Of a stretch of DNA of 64,000 bases, positions 35,443 to 44,830 are shown piece after piece. The notes under the pieces were generated by a model. That model did not search any database. It had not been told where the DNA came from and saw nothing but the letters and a program-made list of their open reading frames with translations. The stretch is from NCBI GenBank assembly GCA_003599415.1, contig QZKB01000112.1, positions 1-64,000 of the forward strand, in the 5' to 3' direction. Origin of the DNA: Ignavibacteriales bacterium. Lineage in GTDB: Bacteria > Bacteroidota > Ignavibacteria > Ignavibacteriales > SURF-24. Both the position numbers and the translations under genes were made by a program. Every line of letters starts with the position of its first letter. The stretch's first letter is position 1.

Positions 35443-37893
35443 TTATTTTTCGCTGAAATAATTCTGAATATTAACCTGTGTCCTTGAGGTTATTTCATCA
35501 TACTCCATATTCCCCGGATAAATTGGTTTTAAGAACTTTAGACTAATCTTACCTGGTTTAGGGAATTTGCTTCCGATTGAAAATTTCTCGTATGCGCCTT
35601 TAATAACAACCGGTATAACCGGGATATTCATTTCCTTACTTATGATTGCAAATGATTTTTTGAATTCAGCAAGTTTACCATCACGACTTCTGTTTCCTTC
35701 AGGAAAGATAACCATGTTATTGCCGCTTTTTAAAATGGCTGCTATCTTTTGCAGTGTCAGCTTAAGATTCTTATTGATGTTCATAACAAGGATATTTCCG
35801 TTACGCGCAAACCATCTGCTGAAACCTGATTTAATATTTTTTTCATTGGCAAAGAAATACGTCCTGTTAAGAATTTTATTTTTAAGGGTATTGGCAATCA
35901 TCAAACCATCCATAAAGCTTTGATGGTTTGGCGCAAGTATTACGGGTGAATCAGGAATATTTTCCAGCCCTTCAGTTTCAACTCTTATATAAAATTTGAA
36001 AAATGGTTTTGCAATTAATTTTAAGAATTTAAGCATGAAGTTTCTTTTAGGAATATCATAATCAATATCCTGCTTAAGTACTTTTCCCCAGTGCATTACT
36101 TCGTTTTCAATCTTCGTCTTTTTCTCACGTATAAATCTTGCAAGCTTTTCAACGGTTGAATGATGAGACATATCTTCATCCGTCATATTTATGCCGAACA
36201 TTTTTTCTATGTGTGCCTGCAATTCAACTTTATCCAACGAATCAAGTCCAAGATCCAGTTCAACATGTTCTTCAGGAAGAATCTCCTTCTTCACAACTCC
36301 GCGCAGATACTCTTCAAGTAATTTATATTCCTGGTAATCCGGAATTTCAACAGATGATCTTTCCTTCTTTTCTTTTTTAAGAAGTTCGGAAAGCGTAAAT
36401 CGTTTTATTTTACCAAGCCTTGTTCTCGGCAGTTCATTATGAACGATTGTAAAATTGAAAATCTTTTTATACGGAGAAACAGTACGGTTGTATTTATCTA
36501 TTATGGCCCACTTAAAAGTTTCCTGTATGTTAACAATCTGGTCTTTCTGAAGCAGAGTAAAATCCGGATATATGATAGCAAATAGTTGTCCTTCCTTCTG
36601 TATTACTCCAATTTCTTTTACATAAGGAAAGTTTTTCAATATTGAAGCTTCAATTTCTTCAGGGTTAAGATTCTTTCCATTCGGCAGAATGATTATTTCT
36701 TTCTTTCTACCGGTTATATAAATGTAACCTTCATCATCAACGTAACCGAGATCACCTGTATAAAGCCAGCCATCTTTAAGAATCTCTTTTGTTTCTTCCT
36801 CTTTCTTATAATAACCTTTCATAATGTTAGGACCGCTAACAATAATTTCATCATCCACCACTTTTAACTGAATACCTTCAAATGCTTTTCCGACGGTTCC
36901 AATCTTAACTTTTTCAGGAGGGTTAAATGAAATAAGAGGAGAAGCTTCCGTCATTCCGTAACCCTCCAGGGTTTTAAAACCAAGCGTCCAGAAATTTTTA
37001 GCGATTGTTTCATCCAACTTTGCACCGCCGCTTACAAAGTACTTCATATGACCGCCAAAAGTATCCTGTACTTTTTTGAAGAGTTTCCTGTTAAGATTCA
37101 GGTTATTAATCTTCCCGGCAATTTTAAATAAAAGTCTTGCAACAGTATTGGATTCTATTTTTTTCATAATGCCGTCATGAAAAAGTTTATACAGCCTTGG
37201 TACCCCGATAATAATGGTTATCTTATGTTTCTGAAGCGTCTTTAAAATTTCCTCCGAAGAAAGCTGACTTACAAATGCTAATGTACCGCCACTATACAAA
37301 GGCATTAGTATCGTTCCCTGTAATGGAAACGCATGATGAAACGGAAGAATTGCAATCATCCTGTCGTTGTAACCGATAATATCAAGACCAGTAATGCACT
37401 CAACATTTGAATAGATATTTCCATAGGTAAGCATTACACCTTTCGGATTGCCAGTTGTACCGGATGTATAAATAATTACTGCAACATCATCCTCATCATC
37501 AGGTTCAAGGTTATCTTTTACTTCTGCTTCAAGTTGAATTTTATCAAAGTTGATGACCTGTGGTTTATAACTTACTTCTTCCAATGCTTTGGTAAGATTA
37601 GGTAAATTGTTGTTGGATGTGAATACAACCGCAGGTTTGCAATCATTTATAATATAAGAGACTTCACCCGTAGTAGAAAGAAAATCGACAGGAACAGAAA
37701 TACCTTTCTTATTCCAGATTGAGAAGAAAGAGTAAATCCACTCAGGTCTGTTTTCGGAAAAAATAATTACCCTGTCACCCTTTTCAATGTCAAGCAAAGC
37801 GGCAAATTTTCTTACAGATGAAAGGAGTTGAGAATAAGAGATATTTTCATCATTATGAATTAATGCTGTTTTATTATAATCTTTTAAAAACAT
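35443..37893 (-). CDS. Fusion of acyl-AMP ligase, acyl carrier domain and 1-acylglycerol-3-phosphate acyltransferase
   Basis: The 816-residue protein contains an adenylate-forming ligase (about 1-500, YTSGTTGNPKG at 142-152, GYGMTEASPL and YTGDLG), an acyl carrier domain with the phosphopantetheine serine in LGLDSLDK (S552), and a PlsC acyltransferase (about 625-816) with NHQSFMD (H657) and FPEGNRSRDG. It can be read as activating a fatty acid, loading it on its own carrier arm and transferring it to a lysophospholipid. E. coli Aas has related parts in a different order, with PlsC first. It leads a three-gene operon. Confidence 0.9.
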   Translation of the reverse strand: MFLKDYNKTALIHNDENISYSQLLSSVRKFAALLDIEKGDRVIIFSENRPEWIYSFFSIWNKKGISVPVDFLSTTGEVSYIINDCKPAVVFTSNNNLPNLTKALEEVSYKPQVINFDKIQLEAEVKDNLEPDDEDDVAVIIYTSGTTGNPKGVMLTYGNIYSNVECITGLDIIGYNDRMIAILPFHHAFPLQGTILMPLYSGGTLAFVSQLSSEEILKTLQKHKITIIIGVPRLYKLFHDGIMKKIESNTVARLLFKIAGKINNLNLNRKLFKKVQDTFGGHMKYFVSGGAKLDETIAKNFWTLGFKTLEGYGMTEASPLISFNPPEKVKIGTVGKAFEGIQLKVVDDEIIVSGPNIMKGYYKKEEETKEILKDGWLYTGDLGYVDDEGYIYITGRKKEIIILPNGKNLNPEEIEASILKNFPYVKEIGVIQKEGQLFAIIYPDFTLLQKDQIVNIQETFKWAIIDKYNRTVSPYKKIFNFTIVHNELPRTRLGKIKRFTLSELLKKEKKERSSVEIPDYQEYKLLEEYLRGVVKKEILPEEHVELDLGLDSLDKVELQAHIEKMFGINMTDEDMSHHSTVEKLARFIREKKTKIENEVMHWGKVLKQDIDYDIPKRNFMLKFLKLIAKPFFKFYIRVETEGLENIPDSPVILAPNHQSFMDGLMIANTLKNKILNRTYFFANEKNIKSGFSRWFARNGNILVMNINKNLKLTLQKIAAILKSGNNMVIFPEGNRSRDGKLAEFKKSFAIISKEMNIPVIPVVIKGAYEKFSIGSKFPKPGKISLKFLKPIYPGNMEYDEITSRTQVNIQNYFSEK

Positions 37894-38147
37894 AGTTTTT
37901 CCACTTAACTAAATAATAGTTAATGATCCGGCTACTAAAATACATTAACTGATTAACTTTCCAAAATGTAAAAATTAACTTAATACATAATGCAGACAGT
38001 CATGTCCATTGTGGTTTTATACTCCGCTGAAATTAATGTTTTTAAAAATAGTTCAATTAATTTTTACAGATAATATTTGTTATGAATAAGATCAGTGAAT
38101 ATTTAAATTTGTGTTGTCTTGTTAAAAATTTTTGAAGGTAATAATTA

Positions 38148-39302
38148 ATGAACGAATCCTTATTGATAAAAAATTGCAGACTATACAATTCATTAAACTC
38201 AAATCAACTAAAGAGTATTCTGATTGAAAATGGAAAGATTTCAGACATTGATTCAACGGAAATTTCGGAATCGAATAAAACGCTTGATATAGATGGAAAG
38301 ATTATTGCACCAGGATTAATTGATGTTCACATTCAGGGTGCAGGTGGTGCAGACATTCTGGATGGGACTCAGGAAGCATTACAGACAATTTCAAATACTC
38401 TTGCAAGAGTCGGAACTACTTCTTTTTTGGGAACAACAGTTGTAAAACCGTTAGAAGAAAATAAGCATTTAAAACTTGCTAATAATTATATTGAAAAAGA
38501 TTTGGAAGGAGCAAATCTCCTTGGATTTCATCTTGAAGGACCATTTATAAATTATAACAAGCGCGGCGGTTTGGATCCGGCAAGTATTTATAATTCTTCA
38601 CCTGAAAAATTAGAAGAAGTTCTTCAGGTTACTAATGATAATTTAAGGATGATGACTATTGCTCCTGAACTTCCCGGTAATCTGGAAATAATTAAAGAGT
38701 TGAGACGGAATAATATTGTCCCCGCTTTTGCACATTCAGAAGCGGATTTTGAAGAAACAAAAAAAGGTTTTGATGCCGGTATAAATCACGTTACTCATAT
38801 TTTTAATGCAATGCTTCCATTGCATCATCGTAATCCGGGACCGCTTGCAGCAATATTTGAGAATAAGGAAGTATCCGCGCAAATTATTAGCGACGGTCAT
38901 CATCTTCATCCTGCAATTGTAAAAATTCTCTATAAGTTTCTTGGTGCGGACAGATGCATCTGCATAACGGACGGTGTTCAGGCAATCGGTTTACCTGAGG
39001 GAAATTATGTTTACAACGGAAGAGAATATACATCAAAGAATGGCGCTGCAAGATACCTTGACGGAACTCTTATAGGTTCTGCAATGAGTCTTGCTAACAT
39101 TGCGCTTAAATTCTGGAAATTCACAGGCTGCTCTTTTGATGAAGCAATTAATTCAGCTTCAAAAAATCCTGCTGTGCTTTTAGGAATATATGACAGGAAA
39201 GGTTCGATAGATATAAATAAGGATGCTGACTTAATTGTTTTTGATAAAGACTACTCGATCTATGCTACAATAATTGGTGGAAAAGTAGTTTATAAAAAAT
39301 GA
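38148..39302 (+). CDS. nagA: N-acetylglucosamine-6-phosphate deacetylase
   Basis: The 384-residue amidohydrolase shows 'GLIDVHIQGAGGADILDG', 'HLEGPFIN', the metal and substrate residues in 'HSEADFEETKKGFDAGINHVTHIFNAM', 'HHRNPG' and 'ISDGHHLHP', ending with 'DADLIVFDKDYSI'. It converts GlcNAc-6-phosphate to glucosamine-6-phosphate and acetate in the cytoplasm, for peptidoglycan recycling or chitin breakdown. It is monocistronic. It may work with the ROK kinase and GH2 operon at 17-22 kb, though it is not linked to them. Confidence 0.95.
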   Translation: MNESLLIKNCRLYNSLNSNQLKSILIENGKISDIDSTEISESNKTLDIDGKIIAPGLIDVHIQGAGGADILDGTQEALQTISNTLARVGTTSFLGTTVVKPLEENKHLKLANNYIEKDLEGANLLGFHLEGPFINYNKRGGLDPASIYNSSPEKLEEVLQVTNDNLRMMTIAPELPGNLEIIKELRRNNIVPAFAHSEADFEETKKGFDAGINHVTHIFNAMLPLHHRNPGPLAAIFENKEVSAQIISDGHHLHPAIVKILYKFLGADRCICITDGVQAIGLPEGNYVYNGREYTSKNGAARYLDGTLIGSAMSLANIALKFWKFTGCSFDEAINSASKNPAVLLGIYDRKGSIDINKDADLIVFDKDYSIYATIIGGKVVYKK

Positions 39303-39422
39303 AAGCCATCCCCACTCATGCTTTTCAGAAGGCAGGCTTTCCCCAAAGGAAAGGGATTTATTAATTTCCAGGATATCTTTCGCATTATAGAAATATGAGA
39401 ATTGTTTTTCTGAATAATATTT

Positions 39423-40607
39423 TCAGATAAACTGCAGGTTAACTTCTTTTAGATATTTTTCTTCAAGAAGCTTTACTATGTTTTTTATAAGATTACGACG
39501 GATGCCTAATTCAACCGGAATATTGGGGTCCTGGTGCGCTTCATTAATTTTTGTACCTACAACAAATGAAATTTCATCGCTGTCAAGCAGGTGGTTAATA
39601 AGTTTTGTTACTGCATTCGATTTGTAAAAATTCTGGTGATTATCATTTTCCAGAGTATCCAAAACTTTACTTATTGTTATTGTTCCTTCAGTTATCAAAT
39701 CAATTCCATCCATAAAACTGCAAGGCGGAATTTCAGTATCATTATCCTTCAGGTCAATGCTTACTTCTCTGTTTAATTCACGGGCAACAATTTTTGCTGT
39801 GGTTCCTCCGCATATAACCTTTTTACCGTCAAAGCTGTTAAGTAATTCAGCCATCTCTTTATCCTTGCCTTTAGAAATCGGCGGACCGGTTAGCACCAGC
39901 AATTTCCTCGGCTGTCTGAAATAAATTACACCGCTTGTAATATCGTCTTTCGGTTTGTAGCTGTCATTATAGTAAGCTTTGTCAACAATGCTCTTTGCAA
40001 GTTCTCTTGCTGAAATTTCTTTATTGTTTCTAATCTGTTTAATTGAATAATCGAGCACGTTTTCATTTCCCCAGCCAAGGGGAAAATTTTTTGTTCCAAT
40101 GCCCGACTGACTTACACCGTCTGAAAAAAATACTATTCTGTCTCCAAGATTCGCATTAAATTCATAGTAGTTAAGTGTATTTTCTTTATTCTTGTTGTAA
40201 CTTAATTTTATCTGAGTAGCTTTTACGGGATATGGCAAATTGTTTCTTATTAGAATGAAAGGTGGATTATCGTACTCGATGATTTTTGTAAGTCCTTCCC
40301 TGTCAATATCAATAATCGTAAAAGTTGAATAGCTTATTTTTCTTACCTTGCAAACCGGTAAAGTCCGCATTATAACTTCAGCAGATTTCCTTACATCTTT
40401 AGAGTTTGTTGCAAAATTTACAGCCATTGTTGATGTAAGTGTAGCAAGAACATTTGCTTTTATTCCGCTGCCAAGCCCGTCAGAAAGTGTAGTTACAATT
40501 CTGTCTTCTTCTTTTATTTTATGCTGATGAAATACATCCCCGCAAACAAGTTGTTTGTACTTGTAATTCTGATGATAATCCACTTCAACAAAAAATTTTT
40601 TGCTCAT
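39423..40607 (-). CDS. SpoIIE-type PP2C serine/threonine phosphatase
   Basis: The 394-residue protein has a PP2C-like (SpoIIE) domain in the first 230 residues with 'TTLSDGLGSGIKANVLATL' and 'DRIVFFSDGVSQSG', the aspartates expected for the metal site. A C-terminal extension of about 150 residues begins 'KLLVLTGPPISKGKDKEMAELL' and is not a known catalytic fold to me. It lies 17 bases after the sensory hydrogenase gene. Phosphatases beside PAS-containing [FeFe] hydrogenases are a described arrangement, so it is likely the output of that sensor. Its phosphoprotein target is not visible here. Confidence 0.85.
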   Translation of the reverse strand: MSKKFFVEVDYHQNYKYKQLVCGDVFHQHKIKEEDRIVTTLSDGLGSGIKANVLATLTSTMAVNFATNSKDVRKSAEVIMRTLPVCKVRKISYSTFTIIDIDREGLTKIIEYDNPPFILIRNNLPYPVKATQIKLSYNKNKENTLNYYEFNANLGDRIVFFSDGVSQSGIGTKNFPLGWGNENVLDYSIKQIRNNKEISARELAKSIVDKAYYNDSYKPKDDITSGVIYFRQPRKLLVLTGPPISKGKDKEMAELLNSFDGKKVICGGTTAKIVARELNREVSIDLKDNDTEIPPCSFMDGIDLITEGTITISKVLDTLENDNHQNFYKSNAVTKLINHLLDSDEISFVVGTKINEAHQDPNIPVELGIRRNLIKNIVKLLEEKYLKEVNLQFI

Positions 40608-40624
40608 AATAAATACAATCTGGC

Positions 40625-42361
40625 TTACTTATCAGGATTATCAATTTTATCTGTAGAGAAGGAATCAATAATTGAATTCAATATCACCTCACTTTCAGAT
40701 GCATTCTCACCAAGCAGGTAAGCAATCTTCTGAACGGTTGAAAGGTTTTTTCTTATTACTTCCTTGGCTTTCTTAATTATCTGTTCTTTTCTTACTGAAG
40801 GCTCAGTAATATCCCTGAATATTGCGCCGACATAGCGATATTTTTCAATTGTAAAGATTGAAAACAACAGGACAGAATTATTATGATTAATTTCTTTTCC
40901 GATTATATCGTTCCCTGTTTCAAGCACATCCCTGAACAATTTGTAAAAAGGGATTACCCTTTCAAGATATGCTCCTTCCATTCCGGGTTTAACATCAAAG
41001 AGCATCTCTGTTTCTTCACCCATAAGTTTTGCCCAGTTGTGGTTGCATTCCACAATCTTTAGTTTGTCATCAACAATAACCAATCCTGAAGGCATGGTTT
41101 TCATTAAAGCGTTGGCCTTTTTCTGCGCAAGCTGACGCATATAAGAAACACACATAGTCTTTTCTGATTTATCATCAAGCAGAGAAATTGCAAATTCACG
41201 GCAGGTATTATAACCGCATCCTGCGCAGTTCAATTCATCTTTCTTTTCGTGCTTACCAATTTCTTTAAGTACTTCCTGGATTTGTTTCTCGGTATAACTT
41301 CTTGTTTCAATAGCAGAGATATTTATCTCATCCAAAATAGAGATGCGTGGTTTACGCGGAATTTCAGTTGATGGATATTCTGCAAAGTTTATAACCTGCT
41401 GCCTCTTAAGTACAGTTGAACATTTGTTGGATGACTTTGGTCCGTTTACGCAACCACCTTCACAGGCAAGTAGTTCTAAGAAAAGATTGTTATCAAGTTT
41501 TAATTCACTTAAATCCTGTAATGCATTTGAGATGTTTGTAATACCGGAAAAACTCATGAAGGAATTATTTGTAACAGTCAGATTGGATTTGATGCCGGCA
41601 ATCATACCACCATCAATAGGGTAAAGCGCACCTTCCTTTGCCTGTTCAGGAATAAACTTTTCTGTTTCATCAAAATTAATTTCAGCCAAATCCAGTTCAG
41701 CTTCATTCATCCAGCGTTTCAGATCTTCAAATGTTATGGCTGCATCTAAAAGCTCCGGATGGTTTTCGGCTTCTTTCTTTTTGGCAATACAAGGACTAAT
41801 TAGTACAATTCCAATTTCATTACCATAGATTTGCTTTAGTAATTTACACTGCGATAGTACAGGTGATAAAAATCCAGTTACTTTATCAGAATTATCCGGC
41901 TGGTATTTTTTAATATATTCCACAACAGTTGGGCAAGCTGATGAAATGTAGACTTTGCCGGTTCCTTTTGTTAAAAGCTCGGCTGTATTAGCAGATACCT
42001 CCTGTGCACCGATTGCAGTTTCTGATATACCGTAAAAACCAAGCTTCTTTAATGCGGAAATAATAACTTCGGGCTTTACATTTCTGAATTCACTTATAAA
42101 TGAAGGAGCGAGCGAGGCAATTACTTTTTCCTTTAACTTAAGTAATTGTTTTACCCTGCCTAAATCATCTCTAACTTTCTTTGCTCCGGACGGACAAACT
42201 TCAACACATCCACCGCATAAGACACAAAGCTCTGTTATTACAGTTGCACTGCCGGCATCAACTTTAATTGCTTTTACAGGACAGTTGCGGACACATTTAT
42301 AACAATCCTGGCAATTTGCTTTTTCCGTATAAATTGGATTTAAATAATTCATTACACCCAT
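40625..42361 (-). CDS. hydS: Sensory-type [FeFe] hydrogenase (group C) with PAS domain
   Basis: The 578-residue protein starts with two [4Fe-4S] motifs (Cys 17/20/23/27 and 46/49/52/56). The H-domain follows with reduced motifs: SSACP (C143 retained, A142 where catalytic enzymes have the proton-relay Cys), SPCIAKK (C191), and ACEGGCVNG (C300, C304). Next come another cysteine motif, CAGCGYNTC..FA, and a PAS domain (about 430-530). All four H-cluster ligands remain, but the relay Cys is missing, as in Thermotoga HydS. It should sense H2 or redox state, not evolve H2. It is transcribed separately from hydABC or as a distal part of that operon. SpoIIE phosphatase follows. Confidence 0.87.
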   Translation of the reverse strand: MGVMNYLNPIYTEKANCQDCYKCVRNCPVKAIKVDAGSATVITELCVLCGGCVEVCPSGAKKVRDDLGRVKQLLKLKEKVIASLAPSFISEFRNVKPEVIISALKKLGFYGISETAIGAQEVSANTAELLTKGTGKVYISSACPTVVEYIKKYQPDNSDKVTGFLSPVLSQCKLLKQIYGNEIGIVLISPCIAKKKEAENHPELLDAAITFEDLKRWMNEAELDLAEINFDETEKFIPEQAKEGALYPIDGGMIAGIKSNLTVTNNSFMSFSGITNISNALQDLSELKLDNNLFLELLACEGGCVNGPKSSNKCSTVLKRQQVINFAEYPSTEIPRKPRISILDEINISAIETRSYTEKQIQEVLKEIGKHEKKDELNCAGCGYNTCREFAISLLDDKSEKTMCVSYMRQLAQKKANALMKTMPSGLVIVDDKLKIVECNHNWAKLMGEETEMLFDVKPGMEGAYLERVIPFYKLFRDVLETGNDIIGKEINHNNSVLLFSIFTIEKYRYVGAIFRDITEPSVRKEQIIKKAKEVIRKNLSTVQKIAYLLGENASESEVILNSIIDSFSTDKIDNPDK

Positions 42362-42536
42362 CCATGCTTTCCGCTAAAACAGAAAGCAATTAATTTAACT
42401 GTCAAGATATTTAATATTCGTTCTCAATTTACATTTTGAATTAATAATCTTTTTATTATTAAATCATCGAAAATTCTTGCCTTTTATTCACCCATTCATT
42501 GAAAACTATATTTTACTGCTCCAAATTTACCAAGAT

Positions 42537-42791
42537 TTATTTTAAAGTATGGTTTAAGATTTCGAGTAACATATTCGGTTCAACATCGCTATAAAGTCTT
42601 TCGTTTATTTTAACATTAGGACCTTTATTACATTTATCTTCACACAGATTGCCTGAAATATTCACGCTGCAATTCAGATTATTTTTACGAATGTAATCTT
42701 TAATTACTTCCAGGTTTTTATTGTTGCCTCTTGAGAAGCAGGAACTTCCCATACATACAACAATTCTGCATTGCTTATTATCTTCATTCAT
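42537..42791 (-). CDS. Small thioredoxin-like [2Fe-2S] protein
   Basis: The 84-residue protein has the thioredoxin-like ferredoxin pattern: CMGSSC at the start and CEDKC plus KGP near residue 50-58, expected to bind one [2Fe-2S] cluster. It resembles the C-terminal module of HydA directly upstream. It follows hydA by about 30 bases, so it is probably an accessory electron carrier of the hydrogenase, or a duplicated HydA tail. Confidence 0.85.
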   Translation of the reverse strand: MNEDNKQCRIVVCMGSSCFSRGNNKNLEVIKDYIRKNNLNCSVNISGNLCEDKCNKGPNVKINERLYSDVEPNMLLEILNHTLK

Positions 42792-42824
42792 AACTTCAAC
42801 TCCGGTATCCGGCTTTTCAGGAAA

Positions 42825-44828
42825 TTAAACTTTCTTTCTTAATTCTTTATCCAATACTGAGCAAGCTTTATTCAACGAGCATTTCTCAATTACTTTTCCG
42901 TTAATTGAAACAGAAGGACCGCGGTCGCATTGTTCAAAACAGAACGTTGCTTTAACATCAACTTTTTCCTGCAGGTTATTATCTTCAATATGATCGATAA
43001 GTTTATACAGCAAATCCTGTGAGCCTCTTAAATAGCAGCTTGTACCAACACAAACGCTAACTTCCATTTTTTCTTTTTCAGAGCCTTTAATTAAAGTGAT
43101 TTCACCTTCCGATCTTCTTCTGCTGCCATAATGTGTATGCAATAAATGATGAGCAGTTTCTCCTCCAACTTCACCAAATGTACTCTGATAGGTTTCTGTT
43201 ACAAAAGGATTATCCTGTGATTTATGAAGCTGAAGGTTTTTATCTACCGAATACAAACCTTTTGTTCGTTCTCTTTTAACAACTGTTTCAAAAGTTACCG
43301 GCTGGCCGGCACCACCAATACAACCATTAGGACAAGACATTACTTCGACAAAATCATATTCTGCATTTCCGCTTTTAATTTTATTTGCAAGAGCACGTGC
43401 GTTTTTTAATCCATGTACTACTGCAACTTTAATTTCTGTTCCGCAGATATTAAGAGTTGCTTCTCTTAAAGCTTCTTCTCCGCGGACTTCATGAAAATCA
43501 ATATTCTCTAATTTCTTTCCGCTTAATTTTTCTGCTACGTATCTTAATGCTGCTTCCATAACACCACCGGAATTGCCGAAGATTACACCGGCTCCGGTTT
43601 TAAATCCTAGCGGCATATCAAGGGATTCAGGCTGTAACTGCTTGAATATAATTCCAGCCTGGTCAATCATTTTACCAAGTTCCTGTGTTGTAATTACATA
43701 GTCAACATCGGGAATACCTTCGTGAACAAATTCCGGCCGTCTTGCTTCAAACTTCTTTGCTGTACAAGGCATAATTGAAACTACAATCAAATCTTTCTTA
43801 TTAACATTCAATTCTTTCGAAAGTACTTCTTTAGCTAATGAGCCAAACATCTGCTGCGGAGATTTGCATGAAGATAAGTTGGGAAGCAGTTCTGGGAAAT
43901 ACTGCTCGGCAAATTTAACCCAGCCCGGGCAGCAGGATGTAAACTGTGGAAGTTTTTCTCCTTTAGTTATTCTTTGTATCAATTCGTTTGCTTCTTCAAT
44001 TATTGTAAGATCAGCAGCAAAGGAAGTATCAAAAACTTTATCAAAGCCCATCATTCTTAATGCAGAAACTGTCTGGCCTGTAAGATCAACGCCAGGTTCA
44101 TAACCAAACATTTCACCGATTGCAATTCTTACCGCAGGGGCAACCTGAGCAACAACTACTTTTGAAGGATCACTAATTGCTATCCATACATCATCAATTT
44201 CCTGTTTAGGAGTAATAGCTCCTGTTGGGCAAACTCTGGCGCACTGCCCGCAATCAATACATTCAACGTTTACCAGGTCTTTACCAAATGCGGGAAGCAC
44301 TGCTGCTTTTGAGCCACGGAATGCAAAATCAATTGCACCTACACTTTGAATTTCGCTGCAGGCTCTTACGCAATCGCCGCATAGAATACATTTGTTAGGA
44401 TCTCTTACAAGTGAATGAGTTGAGAAATCCAGTTTAATGGGTTGTTCTAATCTTTTAAATCTGACGGAATCTACACCATGTTTGCGTGCTACATCCTGTA
44501 ATTTACAGAATGAACTTTTAGGACATGTCGGACAATTATGATCGTGATTGGCAAGTAATAATTCCAAAGAGATTTTTCTTATTTCTCGAATTTCCTGTGT
44601 AGTGGTTTTGATCTTCATATTTGCTTCAGGAGCAGTTGAGCAGGCACCCATAATTCCACGGCCTTCAACATCAACAAGACATAAACGACAAGCACCATAA
44701 ACACTTAACTCAGAATGATAGCAGAATGTTGGTAAATCTATTCCAGCTTTTCTGATAAGCTCCAGTAAATTCTTCTCACCATTAATCTGTATTTTTCTTC
44801 CGTCGATATATGCAAATTTATTTTCCAT
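42825..44828 (-). CDS. hydA: Electron-bifurcating [FeFe] hydrogenase, catalytic subunit HydA
   Basis: The 667-residue protein contains an N-terminal [2Fe-2S] domain (CYHSELSVYGACRLC), a His-Cys [4Fe-4S] region (HDHNCPTC), two ferredoxin clusters (CILCGDCVRAC and CIDCGQCARVCP), the H-domain with full TSCCPGW, MPCTAKK and CPNGCIGG motifs, and a C-terminal thioredoxin-like [2Fe-2S] module (CVGTSC...CFEQC). It should produce or consume H2 using NADH and ferredoxin together with HydB and HydC. It starts two bases after the hydB stop. Maturases HydE, F and G are not in the window. Confidence 0.95.
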   Translation of the reverse strand: MENKFAYIDGRKIQINGEKNLLELIRKAGIDLPTFCYHSELSVYGACRLCLVDVEGRGIMGACSTAPEANMKIKTTTQEIREIRKISLELLLANHDHNCPTCPKSSFCKLQDVARKHGVDSVRFKRLEQPIKLDFSTHSLVRDPNKCILCGDCVRACSEIQSVGAIDFAFRGSKAAVLPAFGKDLVNVECIDCGQCARVCPTGAITPKQEIDDVWIAISDPSKVVVAQVAPAVRIAIGEMFGYEPGVDLTGQTVSALRMMGFDKVFDTSFAADLTIIEEANELIQRITKGEKLPQFTSCCPGWVKFAEQYFPELLPNLSSCKSPQQMFGSLAKEVLSKELNVNKKDLIVVSIMPCTAKKFEARRPEFVHEGIPDVDYVITTQELGKMIDQAGIIFKQLQPESLDMPLGFKTGAGVIFGNSGGVMEAALRYVAEKLSGKKLENIDFHEVRGEEALREATLNICGTEIKVAVVHGLKNARALANKIKSGNAEYDFVEVMSCPNGCIGGAGQPVTFETVVKRERTKGLYSVDKNLQLHKSQDNPFVTETYQSTFGEVGGETAHHLLHTHYGSRRRSEGEITLIKGSEKEKMEVSVCVGTSCYLRGSQDLLYKLIDHIEDNNLQEKVDVKATFCFEQCDRGPSVSINGKVIEKCSLNKACSVLDKELRKKV

Positions 44829-44830
44829 TA

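Noticed and set aside
39303-39360. GAAAGCC...GGCTTTC inverted repeat after nagA
   Set aside because: The loop is about 28 bases and no T-run follows, so a terminator call is not supported.
42405-42440. TTGACA upstream of the sensory hydrogenase
   Set aside because: No acceptable -10 at 16-18 bases, so a separate promoter is not claimed.
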